Below, in pieces: positions 7,890 to 16,852 of a stretch of DNA of 64,000 bases. Every line of letters begins with the position of its first letter. Position 1 is the stretch's first letter. The translations under genes were made by a program, and so were the position numbers. The notes below the pieces were generated by a model. It worked only from the letters and a program-made list of their open reading frames with translations, was not told where the DNA came from and made no database searches. Location: positions 1 to 64,000 of the forward strand of contig DKXL01000008.1 of NCBI GenBank assembly GCA_002493005.1, in the 5' to 3' direction. Origin of the DNA: Ruminococcaceae bacterium UBA7127. Its GTDB lineage: Bacteria > Bacillota > Clostridia > Oscillospirales > Acutalibacteraceae.

Positions 7890-8708
7890 ATGAAGAAAAA
7901 ATTGAGTATCTATCTGCCCTTTGTGAGTGCGGGAATGCAGGAAACTACTACCTATCGCGCTAATTGGATTTTTATGATGCTCGGCAATGTGTTAGGCTGT
8001 TTTGTATCATATTTTATTTGGAACGCAGTTTTTATTTCAAGCGGCGAAGGCAATATGAACGGTTTTACCATGCCGCAGATGATTGTTTATATTTTTCTTA
8101 TGTTTTTGACCGGAACGATTATCAGCAGTGGTGGTACGTATGATATAGGAGAAGAAATCCGTGACGGTTCAATTTCAATGAGAATGATAAAGCCGGTAAG
8201 CTATAATTCGACATTTATGTTTCAGGAGCTTGGCAACAAAATTATGACCGGTTTCTTTTTGATTATTCCAATGGTAATCGGCGTTGAAATTGCAAGAGCA
8301 GTTATTATGCATTCGGTGCAGTTTAATATTTGGGGATTTTTGCTGTATATAGTAAGCTGTGTTTTTGCATATCTTATTAACTTTTTCTTTAATATTTGCT
8401 TTGGATTTATTGCATTCATAATAAAATATCTCTGGGGAGCAAATATGATGAAAAACTGCATTGTCGGATTTTTGTCAGGCGTGACAATTCCGCTTTCGTT
8501 TTTGCCTGATACGCTGGAACAAATTTTTCTGTTCTTGCCTTTTGCTTCTTTAAACTATACCCCGGTAATGATTTATATGGGTAAGTACAGCGGCTTATCA
8601 TTACTGTACTATCTGGGACTGCAGATTTTTTGGGTATTGTTTTTCTGGTGCCTTTCAAAATTGCTTTGGAAAGTTGCGTTTAAGCATCTTTCCGTACAAG
8701 GGGGTTAA
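7890..8708 (+). CDS. ABC-2 family permease, first subunit (COG4587-like)
   Basis: A 272-residue membrane protein with about six transmembrane segments; the N-terminal stretch LPFVSAGMQETTTYRANWIFMMLGNVLG and the cytoplasmic SISMRMIKPVSYNSTFMFQELGNKI are characteristic of this permease group. It begins two bases after the ATPase stop, so translation is coupled, and works with the next permease as a heterodimeric channel (inference from family organisation). Confidence 0.85.
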   Translation: MKKKLSIYLPFVSAGMQETTTYRANWIFMMLGNVLGCFVSYFIWNAVFISSGEGNMNGFTMPQMIVYIFLMFLTGTIISSGGTYDIGEEIRDGSISMRMIKPVSYNSTFMFQELGNKIMTGFFLIIPMVIGVEIARAVIMHSVQFNIWGFLLYIVSCVFAYLINFFFNICFGFIAFIIKYLWGANMMKNCIVGFLSGVTIPLSFLPDTLEQIFLFLPFASLNYTPVMIYMGKYSGLSLLYYLGLQIFWVLFFWCLSKLLWKVAFKHLSVQGG

Positions 8709-8714
8709 AGAATT

Positions 8715-9515
8715 ATGAAGCAAATAAAAAGATTGTTGCGTATGCACAGGATTTTTGTTGTGCAGGAGCTTAAAAGGATGATGGAATACAAAGGTGATTT
8801 TATTGTTGGTATTATAGGATTTTTGCTTGGTCAGTTCTTTAATATGCTTTTTATATGGATTATCTTCAGTCAGATTCCCAATCTTGCAGGATGGACGCTG
8901 GAACAGGTTGTATTTATTTATGGTTTTTCACTTATTCCGAAAGGGCTTGACCATCTTTTATTTGACAATCTTTGGGCGGTCGGACATTGGCTTGTAAGAA
9001 AGGGCGATTTTGACAGGTATCTGACAAGACCGATTAATACGCTTTTTCATGTTATGGTCGAAAAGCTGCAAATAGATGCATTGGGTGAGCTTATTATGGG
9101 AATTGCGCTTATTTGCATTACTTTGCCGTCAGTTGCCATAGAGTGGTCGTTTGTCAAGATTTTGCTGATTATAATTGCAATACCGTTTGCAACGTTGATT
9201 TATACCGGAATAAAAACAGCTACTGCGGCAATTGCATTCTGGACGAAGCGAAGCGGCAACATAACATATATGTTCTATATGGTAAATGACTTTGCCAAAT
9301 ATCCGGTTACTATTTATAATAACACAGTTAGAAATATTATAACTTACATTATACCGTTTGCATTTACCGCATATTATCCTGCTCTTTATATTTTGACAGG
9401 AGAAAATCCGTTTTTTAATATCGGTATGACTGTTATTATTTCGATAATTGTTATGACTATCGGAGTGATTGTCTGGAATAAGGGAATTAAGGCATATGAA
9501 TCAGCTGGAAGCTGA
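8715..9515 (+). CDS. ABC-2 family permease, second subunit (COG3694-like)
   Basis: A 266-residue membrane protein with about six transmembrane segments. The segment ELKRMMEYKGDFIVGIIGFLLGQ followed by GLDHLLFDNLWAVGHWLVRKGDFDRYLTRPINTLFHVMVEK is typical of the second permease of this transporter class. It is the last gene of the operon; a rho-independent terminator stands 140 bases downstream. Confidence 0.85.
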   Translation: MKQIKRLLRMHRIFVVQELKRMMEYKGDFIVGIIGFLLGQFFNMLFIWIIFSQIPNLAGWTLEQVVFIYGFSLIPKGLDHLLFDNLWAVGHWLVRKGDFDRYLTRPINTLFHVMVEKLQIDALGELIMGIALICITLPSVAIEWSFVKILLIIIAIPFATLIYTGIKTATAAIAFWTKRSGNITYMFYMVNDFAKYPVTIYNNTVRNIITYIIPFAFTAYYPALYILTGENPFFNIGMTVIISIIVMTIGVIVWNKGIKAYESAGS

Positions 9516-9654
9516 TGCTTTAATGAATTATGCATATAAATTTCAGCATAACTATAATTTCATATCAACATACGTAATTTTATCAGAAAATTATATGTGG
9601 TAAATCTATAAATATTTGCATATATTGTCTAATATTGTCTATTATACACAAAAA

Positions 9655-9687
9655 ACGCCCTAAAACTTTGGCTTTAGGGTGTTTTTA
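9655..9687 (+). terminator. Terminator of the ABC transporter operon
   Basis: Stem ACGCCCTAAA / TTTAGGGTGT with an eight-base loop, followed by TTTTATT. The remainder to 9836 is the pullulanase leader; a TATAAT is visible near 9730 but its -35 (TTAAAC, 17 bases upstream) is poor. Confidence 0.85.
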
Positions 9688-9836
9688 TTATTCTTGTACA
9701 GAAAAAATTAAACTTGTTTACGTAATATAATATAATTATCACACTATGTAATGTTTGCAAAATAAATTACATATGGTTGTTTATTGCAGTAAATATTATT
9801 TTATGGCTGTGAAAATTAATTTAGGAGTGATAAAGT

Positions 9837-12800
9837 ATGAAATTGCGCAAGCCCATATCACTTTTGCTTTCGGTTTCTATGCTTTTGGGTATGACAACAT
9901 TTGTCTCTAATGCTGCCAACAACAGCAGTGAACCTGTGTCAGCCGGCAATTACAGTAATGGCAGTTACCTTGAAAGCTATGCAAGCAAGGCGTATAACGA
10001 AACCGGTCTTGGTGTTACATATTCCAAGACTTCTACAACATGGAAAACTTGGTCGCCTGAGGCTTCCTCTATTAGTGTCAAGCTTTACAAGACAGGCTCT
10101 GACAGTGAGGCAGGAGCAGGTACACTGGGTACACACAGCATGACAAAGAACAGCACCACAGGTGTGTGGTCGCTGACACTTAGTGGCGACTATAAAGACG
10201 TTTATTATACATATCTTGTAAATGTTGGCGGCAGAACCAACGAAACACAGGACGTGTATTCAAAGGCGGTAGGTGTAAACGGCAATCGTTCAATGGTTGT
10301 TGACCTTGACTCAACAGACCCTGACGGTTGGTCAAGCGACAAGCATGTATTGTTTAACAATGCAGAAGAGGCTGTGGTTTGGGAAGTTCATGTCAGAGAC
10401 TTTTCGGCGTCAAACACATCTGGTGTAAGCAAGGAAAATCAGGGTAAATATCTGGCATTTGCTGAGGGCGGCACAAAGCTTAATTCTGATACGAGCGCAT
10501 CGGCTGTTTCGACAGGTATTGATTATCTTGTTGAACAGGGAATTAATTGTGTTCAGCTTTTGCCGGTTTATGACTTCCAGTCGGTTCGTGAGGATATTCC
10601 AAGCTCTTCTGATAACCGCAACTGGGGCTATGACCCTCAAAACTATAATGCTCCTGAGGGTTCTTATTCATCAAATGCTTATGACGGCAACACAAGAATT
10701 ACAGAATTTAAGCAGATGATTCAGGCTCTTCACGACAGAGACATTTCTGTTGTAATGGATGTTGTTTATAATCATACATATTCAACTGATTCCTGCTTTA
10801 ACAGAACAGTTCCCGGATATTATTACAGAATGACGTCATCAACCGCTTACTCAAACGGTTCAGGCTGCGGCAATGAAACTGCGTCGGATAAGTTGATGTA
10901 CAGAAAGTTTATGATTGACTCTATAAAGTATTGGGCTGAAGAATATCACATCGACGGATTCCGTTTTGACCTTATGGGGCTTCATGACATTACTACAATG
11001 AACAACATCCGTTCCGCTCTTGACGGTCTTTATTCTGACGGTTCAGGCAAAAAGATTCTTATGTACGGCGAGCCTTGGACAGGCGGCACAACTCCGATCA
11101 GCGACGGTTGTTCGCAGGCAAAGGCATCTTCAATGGACGCAAGAGTAGGTATGTTCTGTGACTCATATCGTGACTCTATCAAGGGCGGTACAAATGATGC
11201 TTCAAAAGGCTTTATTCAGGGCAACAATGACAAAACATGGGGTGTAGTTAACGGCGTTCAGGGCAAAAGCTTTTCTGCAAAAGCACCGTCACAGACGATT
11301 GCTTATGCTGACGCACACGATAACCTTATTCTTTGGGACAAAATTGTCAAGAGTAACGGCTCATCAACATGGACTTCAACGTCTGATGCATTTAAGGGTC
11401 AGCTCAAAGAAGCAATGACACTTATTCTTACCTCTCAGGGTATTCCGTTTATTACAGCAGGTACCGAATTTGCACGCACAAAGAAGGGTGACCATAACAG
11501 CTACAAATCTGATGATTCAATCAATGCAATAGATTGGTCACGTGTTAAGACATATTCTGATACGGCTGAATACTTTAAGGGGCTTATGCAGATTCGCAGC
11601 AACTATACACCACTCAAAAACGGCTCGTTTAACACACCGTCATTCCAGTCTGATTACGGTTATGTTGTAGCTTACACATATTCCAATTCAAAGTCAGACG
11701 AGTGGGGTAATGTTTGTGTGATTGTAAACAGCGGTACACAGGCTTATTCAATTACACTTAACGGCAGCGGTTGGACAGTAGTTGCCAACGACAAAAAGGC
11801 AGGACTCAAGAGTCTGAGCACAGTTTCGGGCAACTCATATTCCGTTCCTGCAAGAAGTGCTGCAATTTTAGTGCAGTCTTCAACATTCTCAAGACTTACA
11901 AATACTGATGTTAAGTATGGTACACTTACAACAAAGCATATTGATGACAAGGGCAATGTTCTCAAAACTTCAACTGCAAAGTATAGAGAAGGTTCAACTT
12001 ACCGTGCTATTCCTGATTCAACACTTCTGTTTGATTACAACATCAGCGATATTCAGGGGGCAACTTCGGGGAAGGTTGTAGGCGGAAAAAATTATGAAGT
12101 AACATATGTTTACTCATCTAACGGCACAACCTCAGGATATATTACCGTTAAATATGTAAACGCAAGCGGCACACCTGTTAAGGATGAAATTTCTTACAGA
12201 TACAAAGCCGGCGAAAGCTACGATATTCCGTTTGCAGCAATTCAGGGCTATCAGCTTAACACTGACAAATATCCTGCAAACACAAGCGGTGTATTTGACG
12301 GCAACAGCAAAACAATCACATTTGTATACAAAAACCTTGACAATACATCTTCAACAGTTCACTACTATAAGCCATCATCATGGTCAGATGTTCGCTGCTA
12401 TGCATATACAGAGGACGGTACAGAGGTTAACGGTGAATGGGCTAAAGCTACACTTATGACAAGTGAGGGCAACGGTTTCTATAAGTGCACCGTTCCTGCA
12501 TCAAGTGCATACGTAATGTTCCACCCGACATCAGGCTCACTTCAAGAGCCGGGACAGGGAGAATCGGGCTATCCTGTATCAGGTGAAGCTTGGATTCAAA
12601 ACAAGACAGTTACATTCTCAAGCAAGGTAGTTACAAGCCATATTAACTTGAATACAGGTTCAAAGCTTGCTGCTGACGTGGTTGATTCTCAGTCAAAGGT
12701 TACAAGCTCACAAAGCTACAAAACATCTGCACTTTCAGGCAGAAACGATGTAATTATACCTTCTAACGCATCAGGAAACTATGCAGCAGGTGTTGTTAAT

Positions 12801-13649
12801 GTTGTTTACTTGTATGGCGATAATACACCAATTCCGTCAACAACACCGTCGACAGCACCGTCAACAGTGCCATCAACTGCACCGTCGACAGCACCATCAA
12901 CTGCACCGTCGACAGCACCATCAACTGTTCCGTCAACAGCGCCATCAACTGTTCCGTCGACAGCGCCTTCAACAGCTCCGACAACAGTACCTAACAGAAT
13001 TCTTATTGGTGATGTTGATATGGACGGCAGGATTACAATTTCAGACGCTACCATGATTCAGAAAAGCGTTTCTGAAGTTGTTATATTATCCGGAGATGAA
13101 CTTATCGCTGCTGATTGTGACGGAGATGGAAGAATCGGAGTTAAGGATGCAACATATATTCAAAAATATGTTTCTGAGATAGACGACTATGCTCTTGTAG
13201 GCACATATAACGTGCCCGCAACCGATCCAACAACAGCACCTCCGACAACTACTCAGCCAACGACAGCTCCGCCGACAACACAGCCAACTACAGCGCCTCC
13301 TACCACCGCGCCTCCTACCACCGCACCTCCGACAACTCAGCCGATTCCATCAACATACACAGTTACATTTACAAACTCACAAAAATGGAGCGGCACAATA
13401 TATTGCCATTACTGGAGTGATAGTACAGGCGAAACAACATCTTGGCCGGGCGTTAAGATGACAGCAGCCGGCACAAATGATTACGGCGAGGATATGTATA
13501 CGATAAAAGTTCCTGCTGATACAGAATATGTTATCTTTAACAATAACGACAGTCAGACTGTTAATATTCCGTTTGACGGCAGTGAATTGAGATTCTATGC
13601 AACTTCAGACCTGGATGATATGTGGCATCACGGTTATGGAACATGGTAA
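9837..13649 (+). CDS. Secreted dockerin-bearing pullulanase (GH13, type I), amylosome-type
   Basis: Hydrolyses alpha-1,6 branch links in starch, pullulan and limit dextrins outside the cell. Order of parts: signal peptide (1-26, cleaved near SNA-ANN); CBM48-like domain (about 55-160); GH13 catalytic barrel (about 170-680) with the type I signature NWGYDP (262-267), DVVYNH (308-313), nucleophile D378 in GFRFDLM, acid/base E412 in GEPW and HD at 494-495; two MucBP-like beta modules (about 695-835); a starch-binding-like module (about 838-995) starting VHYYKPSSWSDV; a Ser-Thr-Pro linker (1000-1052); a dockerin (1056-1115) with two calcium loops DVDMDGRITISD and DCDGDGRIGVKD; a Thr-Pro linker; and a C-terminal CBM26-like module (1172-1270). 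The dockerin is internal, between two linkers. It should plug into cohesins of a scaffoldin, none of which is in this window. The start has AGGAG nine bases upstream. Confidence 0.95.
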   Translation: MKLRKPISLLLSVSMLLGMTTFVSNAANNSSEPVSAGNYSNGSYLESYASKAYNETGLGVTYSKTSTTWKTWSPEASSISVKLYKTGSDSEAGAGTLGTHSMTKNSTTGVWSLTLSGDYKDVYYTYLVNVGGRTNETQDVYSKAVGVNGNRSMVVDLDSTDPDGWSSDKHVLFNNAEEAVVWEVHVRDFSASNTSGVSKENQGKYLAFAEGGTKLNSDTSASAVSTGIDYLVEQGINCVQLLPVYDFQSVREDIPSSSDNRNWGYDPQNYNAPEGSYSSNAYDGNTRITEFKQMIQALHDRDISVVMDVVYNHTYSTDSCFNRTVPGYYYRMTSSTAYSNGSGCGNETASDKLMYRKFMIDSIKYWAEEYHIDGFRFDLMGLHDITTMNNIRSALDGLYSDGSGKKILMYGEPWTGGTTPISDGCSQAKASSMDARVGMFCDSYRDSIKGGTNDASKGFIQGNNDKTWGVVNGVQGKSFSAKAPSQTIAYADAHDNLILWDKIVKSNGSSTWTSTSDAFKGQLKEAMTLILTSQGIPFITAGTEFARTKKGDHNSYKSDDSINAIDWSRVKTYSDTAEYFKGLMQIRSNYTPLKNGSFNTPSFQSDYGYVVAYTYSNSKSDEWGNVCVIVNSGTQAYSITLNGSGWTVVANDKKAGLKSLSTVSGNSYSVPARSAAILVQSSTFSRLTNTDVKYGTLTTKHIDDKGNVLKTSTAKYREGSTYRAIPDSTLLFDYNISDIQGATSGKVVGGKNYEVTYVYSSNGTTSGYITVKYVNASGTPVKDEISYRYKAGESYDIPFAAIQGYQLNTDKYPANTSGVFDGNSKTITFVYKNLDNTSSTVHYYKPSSWSDVRCYAYTEDGTEVNGEWAKATLMTSEGNGFYKCTVPASSAYVMFHPTSGSLQEPGQGESGYPVSGEAWIQNKTVTFSSKVVTSHINLNTGSKLAADVVDSQSKVTSSQSYKTSALSGRNDVIIPSNASGNYAAGVVNVVYLYGDNTPIPSTTPSTAPSTVPSTAPSTAPSTAPSTAPSTVPSTAPSTVPSTAPSTAPTTVPNRILIGDVDMDGRITISDATMIQKSVSEVVILSGDELIAADCDGDGRIGVKDATYIQKYVSEIDDYALVGTYNVPATDPTTAPPTTTQPTTAPPTTQPTTAPPTTAPPTTAPPTTQPIPSTYTVTFTNSQKWSGTIYCHYWSDSTGETTSWPGVKMTAAGTNDYGEDMYTIKVPADTEYVIFNNNDSQTVNIPFDGSELRFYATSDLDDMWHHGYGTW
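12832..12990 (+). repeat. Minisatellite coding the Thr-Ala-Pro-Ser linker
   Basis: About 13 tandem copies of a 12-base unit (CCGTCAACAGCA and close variants) encode TAPS/TVPS. Divergence is almost wholly at third codon positions. Such a tract can change copy number by slippage in steps of four residues without breaking the frame, altering linker length between the starch-binding module and dockerin. Confidence 0.8.
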
Positions 13650-13684
13650 TGTAAATTTGCAAAGTTATTATAATTAATCATAAG

Positions 13685-13710
13685 GGCGGTTACGCATATG
13701 CGTAACCGCC
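13685..13710. terminator. Hairpin between convergent pullulanase and mnmA genes
   Basis: A perfect 13-base inverted repeat (GGCGGTTACGCAT and its complement) with no unpaired loop in the DNA, followed by TTGTT. The T tract is short, so termination efficiency is uncertain, but the location between two converging stops fits a shared terminator. Confidence 0.65.
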
Positions 13711-13776
13711 TTGTTAAGCTTGTTTGGGACGTGTCTGTTACTGATATCCAAATAAAATAAAAAATTTGGACGAATT

Positions 13777-14850
13777 TTAGATTATTGTTCCTCCGCCTAC
13801 AACGTATTCTTCGTCATACAAAACTACTGCCTGTCCCTTTGAAATTGCCCTTTGTGGTTCGTCAAACACAATATGAAGAGTATTTTCGTCAATCTGCTCC
13901 ACAACGGCATCTTTTTCCGGCTGATTGTAGCGAACCCTTGATTTTAGTCTGAGTGGTTTGTCAATCTGCTTATATGGAATCAGGTTGATGTCGGTTGCAT
14001 ACAATTCTTTTGAAAACAGTTCATGATTGTCACAAAGTATAACCTTATTGTTTTGCAAATCCTTTTCTTTGACATACATAGGGTGGGGAAGTGCAAGCCC
14101 CAGTCCCTTGCGCTGGCCGATAGTGTAGCGGATGATTCCTTTGTGTTCGCCGAGAATTTTGCCGTTTGTATCGACAAAATCTCCGCAGGGATAAGTTTTG
14201 CCTGTGTATTGTTCTATAAACCTTGCATAGTCGCCGTCAGGAACAAAGCAGATGTCTTGGCTGTCATGCTTGTGCGCATTGATAAGTCCAAGCTGCTCCG
14301 CAATCCCGCGCACTTCTGTTTTTGTCATTGAACCGAGGGGGAACAGAGTCCTTGATAACTGTCGCTGAGTGAGAGAGTACAGAACATAGCTTTGATCTTT
14401 TGATGCGTCGGTCGATTTCTTCAGCAAATACCTGCCGCTTGCGGGGTCAAATTCAATTATCGAGTAGTGACCTGTAACAACGTAGTCAAAATCGAGCTCG
14501 TCGGCACGGCACAGCAACTTTTCAAACTTGATAAATCTGTTGCAGTCAATGCAGGGATTTGGGGTAGTGCCGTTTTCATACGCGCGAATAAAACGCTCTA
14601 TAACATTTTCTTTAAAGCTGTCCTTAAAATTGTAAACATAATAGGGAATTCCAAGGTTCAGACACACGTTGCGCGCATCGTCAATGTCGTCAAGCGAGCA
14701 ACAGGTTTTTTCCTGCTTTTCTCCGATATCTTCATTGTCAAATAATTTCAGGGTTATGCCGGTAGCTTCATATCCCATATTTTTGGTGATATAAGCGGCA
14801 ACTGAGCTGTCAACTCCGCCACTCATTGCAATCAAAGCTTTTTTAGTCAT
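13777..14850 (-). CDS. mnmA: tRNA-specific 2-thiouridylase MnmA
   Basis: Adds the sulfur of 2-thiouridine at wobble position 34 of tRNA-Lys, -Glu and -Gln. The PP-loop ATP site SGGVDSS is at residues 10-16; the catalytic cysteine pair is C103 (NPCIDCNRFIKF) and C201 (DSQDICFVPDGDY), and the C-terminal beta-barrel follows GQRKGLGLALPHPMYV. At 357 residues it is full length. It lies 17 bases downstream of nadA on the same strand. Low-GC bacteria usually place a cysteine desulfurase nearby; none is visible here. Confidence 0.97.
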   Translation of the reverse strand: MTKKALIAMSGGVDSSVAAYITKNMGYEATGITLKLFDNEDIGEKQEKTCCSLDDIDDARNVCLNLGIPYYVYNFKDSFKENVIERFIRAYENGTTPNPCIDCNRFIKFEKLLCRADELDFDYVVTGHYSIIEFDPASGRYLLKKSTDASKDQSYVLYSLTQRQLSRTLFPLGSMTKTEVRGIAEQLGLINAHKHDSQDICFVPDGDYARFIEQYTGKTYPCGDFVDTNGKILGEHKGIIRYTIGQRKGLGLALPHPMYVKEKDLQNNKVILCDNHELFSKELYATDINLIPYKQIDKPLRLKSRVRYNQPEKDAVVEQIDENTLHIVFDEPQRAISKGQAVVLYDEEYVVGGGTII

Positions 14851-14867
14851 TTTGTGTTTTTATCCTT

Positions 14868-15782
14868 TTATCCGAGTCTAATCATTTCATCTATACATTT
14901 TCTTGCATCATTAATTGTTTGGTCGTCAAGTGTGATTTCGGCTCCGCCTTTGCCTTCAAGACAATTCAGAACATCAATAAGCGTTGTAGACTTCATATTA
15001 GGGCAGATTAGTTTGAGGGAAAGATTATAAAAATTCTTGTCGGGACACTCATACTGCAAGTGCTCGGTAATGCTGATTTCAGTTCCTATGATAAATTCTT
15101 TTTTGTCGGAATTTTTTGCGTAATTCATAATACCTGAAGTCGAACCGACATAGTCAGCCATTGCAACTACCTCGGGGACACACTCGGGATGAACCAAAAG
15201 CTCGGCGTTGGGGTGCAGAGCTTTTGCTTTTTTGACATCGTCGGTATTGACGCAGGCATGAATCGGGCAACCTCCGTTTAACAGCTTTATATTTTTGTCG
15301 GGACAGCTTTTTGCCACATAATCGCCGAGATTGCAGTCAGGAATAAAGAGAATATTTTTATTCTCAATATTATTGACGATTTTTACGGCTGATGAGCTTG
15401 TAACACAAACGTCGCAAATTGTTTTGAGGTCAGCTGTTGTATTGACATATGCAACTACGGTATAATCGGGATACATCTCTTTAACCTGAGAAATCAGCTG
15501 TTTGTCCATTTGATCTGCCATTGCACAGCCGGCATTAGGCTGCGGTATATAGACGGTCTTTTCGGGTGAAAGAATTTTGCAGGTTTCAGCCATAAATCTT
15601 ACTCCGCACATCATAATATTTTTATTTGTTGCCTTACTCGCGTCAACACTAAGTTTGTAGCTGTCACCGGTAAAGTCGGCAATTTCAAGAATTTCGTGCG
15701 CCTGATAGCTGTGAGCCAAAATACATACATCTTTTTCTTTTTTTAGCTTGAGAATTTTGTCTTGTATCTGGGTGATATTCAT
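14868..15782 (-). CDS. nadA: Quinolinate synthase NadA
   Basis: Condenses iminoaspartate with dihydroxyacetone phosphate to quinolinate in de novo NAD synthesis, using a [4Fe-4S] cluster. Family marks are ILAHSYQAHEI, MMCGVRFMAETCKIL, QPNAGCAMADQM, YVNTTADLK, PDCNLGDYVAK, VHPECVPEVV and GTEISITEHL. I chose the ATG at 15782 (304 residues), nine bases after GGA; a TTG six codons upstream overlaps that site. nadB and nadC are not adjacent; only mnmA follows. Confidence 0.95.
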   Translation of the reverse strand: MNITQIQDKILKLKKEKDVCILAHSYQAHEILEIADFTGDSYKLSVDASKATNKNIMMCGVRFMAETCKILSPEKTVYIPQPNAGCAMADQMDKQLISQVKEMYPDYTVVAYVNTTADLKTICDVCVTSSSAVKIVNNIENKNILFIPDCNLGDYVAKSCPDKNIKLLNGGCPIHACVNTDDVKKAKALHPNAELLVHPECVPEVVAMADYVGSTSGIMNYAKNSDKKEFIIGTEISITEHLQYECPDKNFYNLSLKLICPNMKSTTLIDVLNCLEGKGGAEITLDDQTINDARKCIDEMIRLG

Positions 15783-15820
15783 AACTGCATTTCCTTTCAA
15801 ATAGTAGTTTGCCGATAATT

Positions 15821-15849
15821 ATTATACAGTTATTAAAAGGTTTATGCAA
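15821..15849 (-). promoter_or_regulatory. Sigma-A promoter for nadA-mnmA
   Basis: Minus-strand TTGCAT, 17-base spacer, TATAAT, with a short leader of about 30 bases before the nadA start. Confidence 0.8.
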
Positions 15850-15945
15850 TAGCAATAGCCCAAAACAAGCAAGAAATTTTACTTTACTGACAAGAAATTT
15901 ATTAAAAATTTGTTAAATTTTCTACATAAAAAATTTTTATATCTA

Positions 15946-15974
15946 TTTACACATACGATTTGTTGTGTTATAAT
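15946..15974 (+). promoter_or_regulatory. Sigma-A promoter for the SPQTG wall protein
   Basis: TTTACA, 17-base spacer, TATAAT, 72 bases before the start codon. Confidence 0.8.
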
Positions 15975-16046
15975 TTAAAGGAAATATCGTATTAGATTAA
16001 AATTATGAATGCAGCATAATTAAAAAATATACTGGGGGAACTGATT

Positions 16047-16532
16047 ATGAAAAAAATTTCAGCAATGTTAGTTGTTGTTCTTATGCTTATGATTTCTATG
16101 GTGCCTGCATTTGCAGTCGTAAGCCCACAGGCTACTACATATAAGTATGATGTAATTCTTATTCCGTCTGACGGCGGAGACGGTACATATGATTTTGTTA
16201 CAGATATTGATGAAAACGGTAATCAGCTTGTTGACCTTGAAGCTAAGCCAAAGCCGGGTTATGAGTTTGATCACTGGGAAATTGATGGTCCGTATACACC
16301 AAACGGCGAAATGACTGATCCAAAGCTCAATATTACAATTCGCGGTGACGTTACTGTTGTTCCTTATTTTAAGGATGCGAAGGGTCAAGTTGAAACCGGT
16401 ACAATGAATATTGACAATTCATCAAAATCACCACAGACAGGCGCAGCAAACGATGTGCTTCCTTATGCAATCATCATACTTTCAGTTGCAGCTTGCGGTG
16501 CAGCAGCAATAAAGCTTGTTAAGAGCAAATAA
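16047..16532 (+). CDS. Small secreted protein with SPQTG sortase motif and repeat-type beta domain
   Basis: A 161-residue precursor: signal peptide (1-23, ending AFA), a beta domain (about 30-108) with VDLEAKPKPGYEFDHWEIDGPYT, the pattern of InlB/Listeria-Bacteroides-type surface repeats, a short linker, then SPQTG (128-132), a hydrophobic span (138-156) and a basic tail KLVKSK. This is the layout of a sortase substrate. SPQTG fits the (S/P)PxTG motif known for clostridial class B sortases such as that of Clostridioides difficile, and the next gene is a class B sortase. No cohesin or dockerin is seen, so its function on the wall is unknown. It has its own promoter and terminator. Confidence 0.82.
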   Translation: MKKISAMLVVVLMLMISMVPAFAVVSPQATTYKYDVILIPSDGGDGTYDFVTDIDENGNQLVDLEAKPKPGYEFDHWEIDGPYTPNGEMTDPKLNITIRGDVTVVPYFKDAKGQVETGTMNIDNSSKSPQTGAANDVLPYAIIILSVAACGAAAIKLVKSK

Positions 16533-16551
16533 TAACAGTGCAGACAAATTT

Positions 16552-16582
16552 GGCTCCCGATAATATTCGGGAGCCGCTTTTT
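16552..16582 (+). terminator. Terminator after the SPQTG protein gene
   Basis: Perfect nine-base stem GGCTCCCGA / TCGGGAGCC with a six-base loop, followed by GCTTTTTAC. Bases 16583-16790 hold no gene; a weak resemblance to the dispersed repeat of the folT region is discussed under rejected items. Confidence 0.88.
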
Positions 16583-16790
16583 ACTTTATATAGATTGTGT
16601 GAAAGCAGTCGGAGATGGAGATTGCTGCCGCTTAAGCAGTTTGTCTGAATTGCGCGATTGCTGCCGATGACGAGATGAGTCACAAAGCAGTATATTGTTT
16701 GCAGTTTTATTTTCCGAGTAATAAAATGCCGTACCTTTATTACCGTAAATTTTATGTAATGCCATTTAATGCATATTTTAACTGCAGTTG

Positions 16791-16819
16791 TTGACACAAC
16801 CATAACGTGACGATATAAT
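16791..16819 (+). promoter_or_regulatory. Consensus sigma-A promoter for sortase and LCP genes
   Basis: TTGACA, 17-base spacer, TATAAT: a perfect match, 33 bases before the sortase start codon. Confidence 0.9.
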
Positions 16820-16852
16820 ATACTTAATAAAGATGTAAGTTCAGGTGATTAA

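Noticed and set aside
12781..13056. Overlapping open frames on both strands in the pullulanase linker
   Set aside because: They arise from the 12-base repeats, which are open in several frames; the main frame with signal peptide, GH13 and dockerin is unambiguous.
16583..16680. Possible further copy of the dispersed repeat (AGTCGGAGATGGAGA ... CTGAATTGCGCG)
   Set aside because: Only scattered blocks match and the final hairpin is missing; similarity could be chance.
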